A DNA stretch of 64,000 nucleotides from Simmondsia chinensis (GCA_018398585.1 JAGTTD010000001.1:870501-934500); one strand, 5' to 3'; positions 45,124-55,345 are shown, numbered from the stretch's first letter. The notes: a model not told the origin generated them from the letters alone. Numbers and translations: made by a program.

Positions 45124-45255
45124 TATTAAGATAATAGAGTTATTTATATTATTATTAGCCCAAGGACTTTCTTGTAATTGTATTTTCCTTAGTTTCTCTA
45201 TATATATGATACCTTAGCACCCTGTTGGATATGTTACCATAATTCTTCTCTCACA
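45124..45255 (+). repeat. 3' LTR of the copia element
   Basis: 132 bp. Starts 'tattaagataatagag' and ends 'cttctctcaca'. Colinear with the 5' LTR apart from a 3-bp deletion in the ATT run and about a dozen substitutions, so the insertion is not recent. Confidence 0.88.
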
Positions 45256-45644
45256 TATTCTTTTAATGCCTTGTATGATGAGAAATCCAATGGCGCAAAA
45301 ATCCACTATTCCGAAAAGAATAAATTAAAAATCACCATTTTATTACAAATACTAAGTAGTTATAAGTCAAAGTTGCCCTGCCTAAATCCCTAGTAAATCT
45401 CATTTCTTTTGAGAAAGTTGGGATTCAATTTCAACTCTCGGATACCATCCTTCAAATATAAATTCAATATACAAAAATCGAGATTCATCTCGATCTTTGT
45501 TCATGATAAGGCACTCTTTACTTAAAGTATGCCCCTTATTAAAAAGATAAATAGTTTAATATTCAACACTTTATATAGTGACAAATCAAACAGCGCAAAA
45601 ATCTACGACTCGGAAGAATTAAATAAAAAAAAATAATTATTTAT

Positions 45645-47087
45645 TTATTTATTATCACTAATAGATGTCTCCTTGGTTGCACCAATTAACAAAGGGAACA
45701 CTTCATGCTCTTTGATCTCAAGATTCTTCACCATCCCCATTACATCCTCCCCACCATAGCTATCCTGCGCCGCACTTCCACCATATAACATTCCCATTGA
45801 CTTTGACTTCCTTAATCTCACCCTCCCTATTTTCACCTCCACGTGTTGCCTTTTCATCCTTCCGATGCTAATCTCTCCATCAATCTCGTTAAAAGACCCA
45901 ATCGATTTCGATCTAACGGCTGAGCGGCTGCCACGTGCGCATTCCTCACTCGCCGCACTGGATAATTCCCCGTTAGAAAAAGATCTCAAACTCCTACGTC
46001 TAGAATTCCTCACCTGCTCCTCTACTGACTCCACGCGCCGCAACTCCTCCACGCGCCTCACCCGCCGCCGCAGATTTGTCCATATTCGTATTGATTGTAA
46101 TCTCTTGTGGACTCTTTCTAGACAGTCAACCACGTTGTCCATCCCTGGTCGCTTCTCCGCCGTTGATCTGACGCATCTGGCGGCTAAAACAGCTAAGTCC
46201 CTACACACCGTTAGGTCAGCCGGCAACCCAATCCGACAGTCGAAAATCGCCGTGTGGGACCCACATTTGATCTTAGGTAGGGCCCACTCAATCACAGACG
46301 GTGGGCTGTAGCTGACGTCGATGGCGCGTCTGCCGCTGATGATCTCCAACAGTAGAATCCCGAAACTGAACACGTCACTCTTGGTGCTGACGTCGCCCGG
46401 CGCAAGATAGCCTGGGTCGAGGTACCCTAAAGTCCCCGCCGGTGGCGTAGACGTCACACGAACGTCGTCCAGGTGTCCGCTCAACGCCAGTCCGAAATCG
46501 CTCACCCGCGCGTTGCCTTTCCGGTCTATCAGTACATTCGAAGATTTTATGTCTCTGTGAATCACTGGTGGGTTCGAACCGTGGATGAACTCGATCGCTT
46601 TAGCCACTTGTAAACCGAACCGGACTCGGTCCGACCAACCAGACGGCTCAGAAGATTTATGAATTAAATCGTAGAGCGAACCGTTGGGCATGTACTCTAC
46701 TACTAGTAAGAGCTTTTTCTCTTTAGAATCTACGGCGTACCCAATGAGATTCACGATTCTTCGCGTACGAATCTTTGACAGAATCTCGATCTCGTTCTCC
46801 GCAGTGCTAACGGTGGAGGTGGGTCGTTTAACGGCGGCGATAACGGCGCCTCCGTCGAGCGCGGCTTTATAAACGGCGCCGTGACTACCCTTACCGAGAA
46901 GGGTACGCGGGGAGAATCCATTGGTGGCAGATTCAAGATCCGAGTAAGAGAATCTCCTGAGATTCACGGTATGCTTGAGCTTATGCTTGTTGTTGTTGTT
47001 CTTCCTCTTCTTCTTCTGGGTATGCCAGTAATGAGAGGAAGAATCACAGGTTTTAATGGCGGAATCAGCGTTGCAGAGGAAACCCAT
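45645..47087 (-). CDS. Receptor-like cytoplasmic Ser/Thr kinase (At3g51990/At5g23170 type)
   Basis: 480 residues in one exon, no signal peptide or transmembrane segment. A basic N-terminal leader (K/N-rich, 25-39) precedes R-F-S-Y-S-D-L-E-S-A-T-N-G-F (45-58), the usual entry into plant RLK/RLCK kinase domains. Kinase landmarks: Gly loop L-G-K-G-S-H-G-A-V (64-72), Lys87 in A-A-V-K, H-R-D-I-K-S-S-N (177-184), D-F-G (197-199), P-P-A-G-T-L-G-Y-L-D-P-G-Y activation-loop end (215-227), S-D-V-F-S-F-G (237-243), and R-P-G-M near 313. All catalytic residues are present. The ~140-residue tail is Arg/Ser-rich (R-R-R-S-L-R-S-F-S), possibly phosphorylated. Cys5 could be acylated for membrane attachment, which is speculative. 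The family is Arabidopsis kinase-like proteins of unknown substrate. The start is the first Met in frame. Confidence 0.93.
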   Translation of the reverse strand: MGFLCNADSAIKTCDSSSHYWHTQKKKRKNNNNKHKLKHTVNLRRFSYSDLESATNGFSPRTLLGKGSHGAVYKAALDGGAVIAAVKRPTSTVSTAENEIEILSKIRTRRIVNLIGYAVDSKEKKLLLVVEYMPNGSLYDLIHKSSEPSGWSDRVRFGLQVAKAIEFIHGSNPPVIHRDIKSSNVLIDRKGNARVSDFGLALSGHLDDVRVTSTPPAGTLGYLDPGYLAPGDVSTKSDVFSFGILLLEIISGRRAIDVSYSPPSVIEWALPKIKCGSHTAIFDCRIGLPADLTVCRDLAVLAARCVRSTAEKRPGMDNVVDCLERVHKRLQSIRIWTNLRRRVRRVEELRRVESVEEQVRNSRRRSLRSFSNGELSSAASEECARGSRSAVRSKSIGSFNEIDGEISIGRMKRQHVEVKIGRVRLRKSKSMGMLYGGSAAQDSYGGEDVMGMVKNLEIKEHEVFPLLIGATKETSISDNK

Positions 47088-47378
47088 GAGAGAGAGAGAG
47101 AGAGAAGAAGAAGAGGGAGAGTGAAATGGGGTAAGTGGGTTTGAAATATGAAGGTGGGAAAAGCCATTGGAGAGAGAAAGTCAGCTGGGGAGCATGAAAA
47201 TTTGAAAAGCGAAAGAGGGAGTATATGTTGGGAGAAGATAAAAGAGTGGGAATGCATGCAAAGTCGTGCGGTGAGTGTGTAAAGAAAGGGAAGATAAATT
47301 GGTGGGTCACTCATTAGTTGTGTGGTTGCGGGGGGTAAGTTCTTTTTGTCATGTCTCTCTCTTCCAATTCCTTGCTGA
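47088..47378 (-). promoter_or_regulatory. 5' leader and proximal promoter of the kinase gene
   Basis: Immediately upstream of the ATG is a CT microsatellite (GA on the plus strand, 47089-47104) and pyrimidine-rich sequence, as in plant 5' UTRs. No firm TATA box. A SINE insertion begins at 47379, about 290 bp upstream of the start codon, so it bounds or lies in the promoter. Confidence 0.35.
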
Positions 47379-47624
47379 CCATTTTTATAAAAAAAAAAGC
47401 TACAATTTTAGTGTCTCAATGGCTCCCGCCTGAGTAGAGTCTGAGTGTGGATGTACGCAGCCTTTTGTTTCCGAGAACTTCCAACCTGAAGGGTGTAACA
47501 CGAGGACTTCTCAGGAGGTCACTCATCTTGGTACTATTATCGTCCAAGCACGTTTAACATCGGAGTCCTAATGGGATCTGATGCTTGCGTGTTGGTTCCC
47601 TTTTAGGTTTTTGCCATTTTTATA
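47379..47624 (-). mobile_element. 5S-headed SINE in the kinase promoter, 11-base TSD
   Basis: 'ccatttttata' at 47379-47389 and 47614-47624. The minus strand begins 'aagggaaccaacacgcaagc', 'atcagatcccattaggactc' and covers the whole 5S-derived head ('gagatc', 'gtgacctcctgagaagtcct') before a shortened tail lacking part of the middle. The TTG end is decayed. Confidence 0.85.
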
Positions 47625-47644
47625 CGTGTGTGAAAATGTATTTG

Positions 47645-48060
47645 AAAAATTTAGCCTTCAATCGAACTTGAGTCCTACGGGGCGCAAGTTGAACCATGCT
47701 CTTATCGAGTTTTCGGACTTTGGTTTGAGTTTGTTTTAATAAGATTTTAATGTATTTAATACTCACTTTGACTGGAGTTGTTACCCTAATTGAGCTGATT
47801 CAAGGATGTCGTCAAGCTGAGTTATGCTCGTTATCAAGTCAAATCGAGCTCATACAAACATGCTATCAACTTGAGCTATTTAATTTACTATCAAGCCATT
47901 ATTGAACCATTTTCAAGCTAATATTAATTGATAATAAGCCCATAACGAGCTCTTTTCGAGCCCTTATAAAATTATACATAAAAAGTTGACAAGCCCAGCA
48001 CTCCGTATTCAAACTCAGCTTTGTTGAGCTACTGGAACTCAGCTCCATAAGTTATTGAGC
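47645..48060. mobile_element. Degenerate 'gagctc'-rich MITE remnant
   Basis: Many 'gagct/agctc' words in both orientations, as in the hAT-type MITEs at 29.6 and 33.5 kb. No recognisable ends. Confidence 0.3.
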
Positions 48061-48235
48061 TCCAATAATGAACACAAATGAGATATAATCGATTTCACAC
48101 ACGAATAGTTTCATCGAATGTTCAACTCATTAACACGCCTATTTGTATCTAAATTAGCAAAAGAAAAAAATAGAGAACTATATATCTATAAACGTCTTGT
48201 GCACGTTAAGGGGTTCGACCCCAACTCATATACAA

Positions 48236-48276
48236 GAACAACAACAACAACAACAACAACAATAGACCCAGTGCAG
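48236..48276 (-). mobile_element. Extreme SINE/RTE tail fragment
   Basis: CAA repeats then 'tagacccagtgca' on the plus strand, the last ~40 bases of the TTG-tailed family in reverse. Confidence 0.6.
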
Positions 48277-48332
48277 TCTGGTAATATATTGTTCATTCTT
48301 AGCACTATGCATTGGTTTGTCATTTTAAGTAT

Positions 48333-48556
48333 ATATAATAGAGGGTACCAACACGCAAGCACCGGATCCCATTAGAACTCCGAAGTTAAATGTGCTTGGT
48401 CGAGAGTAGTACCAAGATGGATGACCTTCTGGGAAGTCCTTGTGTTGCACCCTCAGGTTGAGGATTCTCTTAAACAACCTCCTGAAAGGGCAAGGGTGTG
48501 TACATCCTCCCTCTAGATTCTACTTAAGCGGGAACCTTTGAGACACTAGAAAAGTT
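48333..48556 (+). mobile_element. 5S-headed SINE, best-preserved head
   Basis: Reads 'gagggtaccaacacgcaagc', 'accggatcccattagaactc', 'cgaagttaaatgtgcttgg', 'cgagagtagtaccaagatgg', 'tctgggaagtccttgtgttg', then the tail to 'gagacactag'. The 5S box A, intermediate element and box C regions are all recognisable. The TTG repeats are lost and no TSD is clear. Confidence 0.88.
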
Positions 48557-48925
48557 GCTTTGCATAGTGTGAACAACTGAAGCTTAGGAGCTGAAAATCA
48601 CAGCAAAAGATAGGCTGAGGAATCAAGGAGGGGTGCTGCTTTTCAAATTTTTGGTGAGTAGTAGCAGTCTGTTTGCCACGTAGGCCCCCCCAACCCCCAT
48701 TTTGGTGCACAGTGGACACCACCTCAAGGCCGGTCTTAATATTTTCGGAACCTCAAGTAAAATTTTTAAATAAGGCTTTTCATATATAATAATATTTATC
48801 TTAAAACCTATTAATATTAACATAAAAAACTACAACCTCTAAAATTTGGGGCCTCAAACAGTTATTTGGGTGGCTTGGCGTTATATTCGGCCCTGCACTA
48901 CCCACCCCTATCTTCTTGTTGATAT

Positions 48926-49012
48926 ATACAATAACAACATATCCAGTGCCTCAAGAGCTCCCACAAAAGCAGAGTCTGGGAGGGGTGTGATGTACGCAAC
49001 CTTACCCCTTTA
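48926..49012 (-). mobile_element. TTG-tailed SINE, 5'-truncated
   Basis: The plus strand shows 'aataacaacatatccagtgc', 'ctcaagagctcccacaaaag', 'cagagtctgggaggggtgtg', ending after 'ccttaccccttt'. About 85 bases of the tail. Confidence 0.75.
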
Positions 49013-49073
49013 AGATGATCTTTCTATTCATACATATATCAAGTGATATATCAAGATTTCACTTTCATGAAAT

Positions 49074-49148
49074 TCATACCTCGTGCAGCAACAACAACAA
49101 TCCTAGTACCTCAAGGGTTCCCGCAAAAGCGGGGTCATACCTCGTGCA
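49074..49148 (-). mobile_element. 47-bp SINE-tail insertion with perfect 14-base TSD
   Basis: 'tcatacctcgtgca' occurs exactly at 49074-49087 and 49135-49148. The insert (49088-49134) is only the last ~47 bases of the family (CAA repeats, 'tagtacctcaagggttccc', 'gcaaaagcgggg'). The perfect TSD indicates a genuine, extremely truncated retroposition. Confidence 0.9.
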
Positions 49149-49437
49149 TTTTATAATAACATTATAATTCTTAGAAATATGATTTACTACGCAAAAACAA
49201 AGATGTAATGGCTTTAGTTGTTTAGTGAAATGCTAAGCTTAGGAATACCGTCATATTTTGATCTATATACTCAGATTGTAGCTCATGAGAAAAGGTGTCG
49301 ATTGTTAGAGTTATATTTAAGGGTCAAGGTTAATAGATGCCATTTGGGTGTTAAACTGTTCCCATTTTTCTATCAGTTGAGTTGTTATAGTCGACGCGCA
49401 TCAATTATAAGTTTCGGGTTCGAAGCTCGTTAGTTTA

Positions 49438-49839
49438 TTTCTCATTAGGGATGGCAAAGGGGCTGCTATGAATGATCATTTTGTATAGTGTTGCACCCGC
49501 TTCACCCCGCCCCGCCTTGTACTCATCATACACATTCCATTTTGTATTTAGTTAACTTTGAAATTAAAAATAGGTCTTTAAATTTAATTACCTAAATTAT
49601 TTATCAATGTTATAGTTAAAAATATAATTAAATTTTTATAAATGATATTAAATAATCAACATGGGCGGGTATGAATTATCACTTTATACCCACGTTAAGG
49701 CAGCATGGGCGGATAATGGATACCCACGGGTAACGGGGCAGGTATGGGTATAAACTTGGGTGGCAGGTACGGATATGAAGGAGGCACCCCCAGGCCCCGC
49801 CCCGCCCCGCCCCGCCCTATTACCATCCCTATTTCTCAT
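49438..49839. mobile_element. hAT-type MITE with perfect 8-bp TSD (GC-rich ends)
   Basis: Element 49446-49831 (386 bp): begins 'tagggatggcaaaggggc', complemented end 'tagggatggtaatagggcgg', flanked by 'tttctcat' at 49438-49445 and 49832-49839. The ends are rich in 'ccccgcc' repeats. No ORF. The TIR type and TSD length indicate hAT. Confidence 0.9.
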
Positions 49840-51051
49840 TGCAATACTTGCCAACTTTTTTCAAAGTAAAATTTCCGCCAGCTTCAGTGTTATATCAGTA
49901 CTAGTTGGGCTTGCCTAAGCTAGGCCCAATTTGATGGTGCCCAACCATATGGGCCCCAATCATTGCCTAAGTAGATGACCTTCCTTCCTCTTGGCCCAAT
50001 TACCCTGAATCACTCAATTTTTTTTTTCTTTTTCCTTAATTAAGGGTCAAGTAGACTTTGTTGACTTAATATTCATGCAAAATATAAATTATTATTTATA
50101 GAATCATTCATGCTGGGCCTCGAATTGTAAATCACTCGTTAGAGGGATAGGTGATTAATGAACGCATAAAACAATTTAGGAGTTGATGCGCAAGATTATA
50201 TTTAATGATTTTAAAAGTATATGTTAATTTAGGTTATGATTAGGTTTTATTAGGTTCAGGATCATGCAAAACAAAGTCTATTTCATATTTTTTGATCTGA
50301 ATATCGACTTCAGGCCAAAGAACTATCATTCATATCTGAAGCAATTACATCCATAATGTCCGAGGGAGGGGAGCACAGCCAAAGGTGATTACAGTCATTA
50401 ATCAAATGCTTCTTAACTAAAATATGAGCACTCCTATTATATGTCCTAGGAACCAACAAAAAAGTAAAATTAACAAAGTTGACACCAAAACTCCAAATGT
50501 CCCAACAATAGCTTGAATTTCCCATGAAAGAGGGAGGAACGAGAACAAATAGCTGAAATTACAGCTAAGCAATTCAACTCAATAACAACTTTATCCCACC
50601 CCGATGAAATAGCCAAAAACTAAGCTGCACGAATTGCCTGAGCTTCAATTGCTTCCTATTCGATTTAATATAGCTATTTTTGTGGATAAGTTGGTATTTA
50701 TGGAACGTCATATTTAATTTAATGTTTTACCCTCTGGCTATCTGACATTATCTTGGAAATTAATTTTAATATATAAATGAAACTCTATAAGTTATTATTT
50801 TCAAGTTTTAAAACGTATTATTAAATTTAGTTTTTAAATAACAAGTTATAAATAAACAACAAAGGTGGATGAAGCTGCCCCATTAGCAACAGTAGGTAGG
50901 ATTGTGTAAGTAAGGCCATTATAGGATACAAGCAGAAGACTTTGGTGGTTAGGTACAATCAACTGCATTCCCAATTTCGTAACCATCTGCTGCAATTTTT
51001 TTTTTATTATCAGAGTAGCAATATAATTTATAAATAATAAAAGATAAAAAA
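49840..51051. other. Spacer, no gene seen
   Basis: AT-rich. The minus-strand open frame at 50310-50525 (W-D-I-W-S-F-G-V-N-F) has a faint resemblance to retroelement-derived RNase H-like debris but is too short to call. Confidence 0.4.
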
Positions 51052-51100
51052 TTACAATAATTCCAGTGCCTTACAGGCTCCTGCAATAAACAGGGTCGGA
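51052..51100 (-). mobile_element. SINE/RTE tail fragment
   Basis: 'attccagtgccttacaggct', 'cctgcaataaacagggtcgg' is the reversed tail. About 50 bases. Confidence 0.55.
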
Positions 51101-51539
51101 AAGAGTTGATAATTATGATTTTACTCCGTCTTTGACAATAACATTATCCTATTTTAATTAGTAGCATGATGCTAACACCTCAAACAATGAGGACCCGTAA
51201 TCAGCCAACGACAAATGATCCAACGAAACCCTTCGTTTGATTTGAAGTAAAAATATTATCTCTTAAAGAAAACATTTTTATAAAATATTTTAAATAAAAT
51301 CAGTTTTTACCCTTCAAAACCTTCACCTTTCTAACTCAAGAAATTGTTTCATGGTACAAATTTATGTGAACTTCATACCTACCCAAAGAAATTGAAATCG
51401 TATACAAGAAAACAATTACGATGGAAAAAATTTTCCGTCAAAGCAAAGAAAGCGCTACAACTTACAATGCCGCAGCAGGTGCAGCAACTCAAATTCAATG
51501 GCAAGAAAGCCACTACAGAAACAAACAGCAAATAAAACT

Positions 51540-51973
51540 AGCAACTAATCACACGTAAGAGATTGGTTTTGTGGCCTCTTTTGATGATAATTGACTAAAC
51601 AAACACAAGGCCAACATGACCCCTATGACAAATACACAAAGAAACCAAAAGAGAATCCGGGAAGTCGAGTAATATGGTGCACCCTCACCTTGATCAAAGA
51701 GCCCATCATGGCCGGCGATGATGAAGACATTGATCGAACACTCGGTGCTCAAGAACCGAGACTATGAATTATCCCATATGACCCAGATGCACTTGGGAGT
51801 GATTTCACAGCCTCGTTTACTTGAACTATTCAAGGTTGCTCTTGAAGTTGAACCAATGATACAAGCTCCAAAGCACATGCACAGAATTTACAAAAGGAGA
51901 TAAAATACTGCTCAATAGTTTCTGAAATGTGTCGTGCTAACGACGCAGGTCTATGTAACAGTAAGAGCTCAAC
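51540..51973 (-). other. Probable 3' UTR and downstream region of the bHLH gene
   Basis: No open frame with family resemblance. Lies directly after the bHLH stop codon. The polyadenylation site cannot be fixed. Confidence 0.35.
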
Positions 51974-53005
51974 TTAGAGCGTAGAAAGCCCCAAAGATTC
52001 GGCTTTGCGCTTCAGGGATTTCAGATAGTTAATGGTTTCATCCAGAACGAAAACAGCATCCTTTCCTTTCCCGCCAGGAATTATGTTCTGCAATACTGAC
52101 ACAGTCTCCTTTATCCGTTCCTTAGTCGTTTGCTTACTCCTCCAAAAGGGACCCACATTAGCAGAACTCGATTCAGCATCATTCTCATCCTCGAAGGATC
52201 TATCACGCTTTGCAGAAGCTTCTGTGTCAGTTGCAAATGCAATTTCACTACTGCCATCAGAGAGTTTAAGCCTCTTGGAAGGTCCACTAAAACTAGCCAC
52301 TTCTATGCCTTCTTCATACTGGTCATGCCCCTCGTGAGCGGTCATTGTACAAGGTGAATGACCCGTGCTCGTTACTTCATCATCGTCGTAATAACTCTCT
52401 TCGTCTGAGTAAAGCAATGCATTGATTTCTTCAGTGTCCTCGTGCATCTCGCTCATGTCATTAGTTCCATGATCTTCATCAGTCAAAATCAGCCCCGTAT
52501 TGCATCGTCCGTTGCCCGCAGTTCCAAGTTCATCGTCAATAAAAATACAACCAGCCGTGGGTATTGGGCTCATAGATGTTAGGCATTGGACTGGAGCGTC
52601 ATTCCTCGAACTGAATATCAAAGTTGTCTTATCCCCAGACTGATCAAAAACAAGAAATTGCTTTGAACCCTCTCGGGGGCCAGCAACATCAGAAATGTTA
52701 ACCTGCACTGACGTCTCAGGAGCAGCAACTGTAGAGGGATTTTCGTTAACAGTCATACTAGGTGTTGAGTGCAGGCATTGCCTAAATCGAGGTAAACAAT
52801 AAAACCACCCATAAGGCTCCTTTGATTTGCCTGCCTCAGATTCTAGAACCCCAGAAGATTGAAATACCGGTAAGTTACCATTAGGGGGGTTCATATTAGC
52901 ACAAACGGATGCTAATGGAACATAAGGCGGCTTTGAGGATTTTGTCTTAGGTAACTGCGCATCAATCTGGCGCTGATGTAGCCAGGACCCGAAGTCCTTT
53001 TCCAT
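51974..53005 (-). CDS. SAC51-type bHLH transcription factor (SAC51/SACL, bHLH143/145 group)
   Basis: 343 residues in one coding exon. It starts M-E-K-D-F-G-S-W-L-H-Q-R. The middle is acidic and Ser-rich, with an Asp/Glu block D-E-E-S-Y-Y-D-D-D-E near 200 and K-R-L-K-L-S-D near 242. The C-terminal 60 residues hold the HLH: F-W-R-S-K-Q-T-T-K-E-R-I-K-E-T-V, L-Q-N-I-I-P-G-G-K-G-K-D, V-L-D-E-T-I-N-Y-L-K-S-L. The basic part lacks the H-E-R triplet of E-box binders, as is typical of this group. In Arabidopsis, SAC51 acts in the thermospermine/ACL5 pathway limiting xylem differentiation and is controlled by translation of its leader. The presence of the diagnostic upstream ORF (53225-53815) makes the family call firm. 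The start is the first Met, just after a plausible splice acceptor ('tgatgttcag') at about 53020. Confidence 0.93.
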   Translation of the reverse strand: MEKDFGSWLHQRQIDAQLPKTKSSKPPYVPLASVCANMNPPNGNLPVFQSSGVLESEAGKSKEPYGWFYCLPRFRQCLHSTPSMTVNENPSTVAAPETSVQVNISDVAGPREGSKQFLVFDQSGDKTTLIFSSRNDAPVQCLTSMSPIPTAGCIFIDDELGTAGNGRCNTGLILTDEDHGTNDMSEMHEDTEEINALLYSDEESYYDDDEVTSTGHSPCTMTAHEGHDQYEEGIEVASFSGPSKRLKLSDGSSEIAFATDTEASAKRDRSFEDENDAESSSANVGPFWRSKQTTKERIKETVSVLQNIIPGGKGKDAVFVLDETINYLKSLKRKAESLGLSTL

Positions 53006-53224
53006 TAACCAAAGTTGATGAACTGAACATCAAAGCAACAATGACAAATAAGAAACAGTTCGTTTGTAATACAAGCCAAAGGTAAGTTTGGATTAAGAGA
53101 GGTACCGAAGCAAGGTCGAATTCCTAGCTGTGGCTTCCAGCTGCTTGCTATATCTTCCAGGAACAATAAGAAATATGGAACCCCCAGCTTAATAGAAACA
53201 CCAAATCAGAAACTAAACTCCTAC

Positions 53225-53815
53225 CTACGTAACTGGCTTAAGCAAATGACGGAAGTATTCTGCCTGAAAAACAGAAACAACAAAGGAGCAACCAATTAAT
53301 CATCAGCAGCAACACAACACTCTACTTCAAAACTAGAAGTAACAGTAAACTAATCACAGCATAACATATCAACCAATTTGCAAATTTTAGAACAGAAGGG
53401 CATTTCATAAAAAGAATACGATGCTCAACTTTCACCAAAATTCAGGGCCCAGACAAGACCTCAAGCAACCGATGCAATTGCTTGGGGTCTCCAATTTGTT
53501 AAGGACCTTCAACAATACAGAAAACTTGCACTTTAGTTGGCATTATAATATAAAGTGAGGCATACATTTGATTATGTTGGCCATCTTGTTAACAAGGAAA
53601 AAGCCCACCATTTAAAACTTGCTTTGAGTTCCAAAGATCTCAAGATCAGCCCTGCCTAAACTTATAAAAGTGATGACCTTTAAGGAACTAACCTGGCAAT
53701 CACAGAGAGGTTGGAAGCAAGCAATGACTCTAACTATAATGGTGGAACAACCAGCAACTCCATTCTCGTGTTTCAATGCTCGGAATCTTGTCTGTCCAGC
53801 TGCTTGGCAAACCAT
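53225..53815 (-). CDS. Conserved peptide upstream ORF of the SAC51-type gene (spliced)
   Basis: Exon 1 (53815-53693) encodes 41 residues: M-V-C-Q-A-A-G-Q-T-R-F-R-A-L-K-H-E-N, later I-I-V-R-V-I-A-C-F-Q-P-L and C-D-C-Q, ending at a donor CAG/GTTAGT. The intron is 53264-53692. Exon 2 (53263-53225) follows acceptor 'tttttcag' and encodes A-E-Y-F-R-H-L-L-K-P-V-T then TAG. The total is 53 codons, the length and motif known for the SAC51-family conserved uORF. In Arabidopsis this uORF represses main-ORF translation and thermospermine relieves it. The peptide, splice phase (0) and distance to the main ATG agree with one transcript. Another leader intron may lie at about 53020-53103. Splicing itself is inferred, though both sites are canonical. 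Confidence 0.9.
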
Positions 53816-54287
53816 AACTACTTTCCGCCCAAATCAATCTAAATCCCCCAGCAAACAGCAACAAATACCAGAACTGAATCACAATTAAAGCAAGCAAAAT
53901 CTCAGAACTATAAGCGAAAATGGCAGTCAGAGATTCAGCTGATCCTGCAAACGTAGCAGGGAATGACAATGAAGCTTGAACCCATGCGAATTTAAAAGAG
54001 AGGAAGTTCTTGGTGGTAGAAAGAGGGTTTTTTTTTTGGAGAGGGGAGAAGGATTCTGCAAAGATGAAGGGCTAAATTTACAGAATCACACGGCAGAACA
54101 AGTTTAAGGAGATGTGTTTGCGGCAAACATCAACAAACAGGCGAAACCACCGCATACTGTTGCTGCTTCTAGATCAATTGCCACTTTCGCCAACTACCCA
54201 GTAACCTGCAAATAACATTCCATCAAATTTACATCAGACTAGCCATTGCCTTGGCCACGAGAGAGAGAGAGAGATTGTCAGGGAACT

Positions 54288-54680
54288 AACTGCCCTAAGA
54301 GCTTAAGTTGATGGATAAAGACCCATGATTGGTTTGTCCTCTAACATGCCCCTCATGCAGATGACTGTTGAGCTTGAAACGTGAATATTGCAAAAACCAC
54401 CTAATACCTTGTCCTTAAATTATGTTAATGTTGAAAGGGGGTCGTCAAAATTGGAAATCGTGACCTCTTGATCATCAAAGCTCTAATATCATGCCAAACA
54501 CCATTGGGCTTTTAGGCTCGGCCCATTAAATTAGAACACATAAGGTCCATATATAAGCGCAAGTTGGGTTACATCCTAAAACCAATTGGCATTAGACGAA
54601 GTAACCCATTAGGCTTATATATTGATTTCCGCCAATGTGAAATTTTACAAGGCTCACATGTAGAATCCTCAACCGAAATC
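54288..54680 (-). repeat. TRIM-like LTR with PBS-like site, in the leader intron
   Basis: The minus strand runs 'gaggattctacatgtgagcc' to 'aaagcccaatggtgtttgg', with 'tatattgatttccgc' and 'tataagcctaatgggttact' inside, followed by a diverged PBS ('gatattagagcttt'). The interior matches 11520-11705. Confidence 0.45.
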
Positions 54681-54969
54681 ATTACTAATTCCTATTCCTT
54701 AATTACCTGAAAATGCAACAGATATCTAAGTGACAAAAGCATCTAACATGAATTCAGTTACAGAATCATACAAAAATCATCAAATCAACCAAAACAACTT
54801 CGAATCAGATTTCGCGAATCAAAATTTCAACAAATTAACCTAGCTTGATAAGAAAATTACAGAAATATAGAGAAAAAAAGTGAAAGAACATGAAATTTCT
54901 CTTCAGAGCAAAACTTAATCACAACTAGCAGCGACAATTGAAAGAAAGAAAACTCACCAACAAAACTGT

Positions 54970-55345
54970 TAAATACAACTGGGTCTTTAGCCCTGACCCA
55001 CGGAATTGGAACACATAATATCCACATATAAGCTCAAGTGTTTTATCCTAAAACTAATTAGCATTAAACAAAGTAACCCACTAGACTTATTTATTGATCT
55101 CCTCTCTCTAGTATCCTTACTAGATTCACAACTAGAATCGTTAACAGAGCATCCAGGAAAACCATTGTTGAGCACACCACATACGATTTCTGTAGAATCC
55201 CACATTGGAATTGCGAGCAAGAAGAGATCACCTTATAAGCCTAATAGATTACTCCACTTAATGCCAATTAGTTTTAAGATGAAACCCTACTTGAGCTTAT
55301 ATATGGATCTCATGCACGCGAACTCTGTCCCGGTGAAAAATTAAC
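54970..55345. repeat. Two TRIM-like LTR fragments in opposite orientation
   Basis: 54970-55140 is the LTR in reverse ('cacataatatccacatataa', 'aactaattagcattaaacaa', 'gtaacccactagactta'). 55185-55345 is the LTR forward ('tgtagaatcccacattggaa', 'cttataagcctaatagatta', 'gagcttatatatggatctca'). They lie between the duplicated leader segments. Confidence 0.5.

Larger units (their letters stand above)
40170..45260 (+). mobile_element. Ty1-copia LTR retrotransposon, degenerate
   Basis: A 5.1-kb element with two LTRs (40175-40309, 45124-45255), 5-bp flanks 'cattc' and 'tattc' (one mismatch), a PBS-like 'tagtatcagag' right after the 5' LTR, and a polypurine tract 'tgagggggcg' right before the 3' LTR. 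The internal order is gag, protease, integrase, reverse transcriptase, RNase H, which is the copia order. Multiple stops and frameshifts make it non-autonomous. It lies tail-to-tail with the kinase gene, ending about 385 bp beyond that gene's stop. Confidence 0.93.

Noticed and set aside
45865..46311. 148-residue plus-strand frame
   Set aside because: Antisense shadow of the kinase gene. All conserved kinase motifs are on the minus strand.
48341..48450. Genuine 5S rRNA gene
   Set aside because: The 5S-like part is diverged, lacks the pol III T-run terminator after the 5S end, is not in a tandem array, and is fused to the SINE tail.
53670..53969. Other small frames around the uORF
   Set aside because: Only the minus-strand 53815 frame matches the conserved peptide and splices in phase to a second conserved exon.
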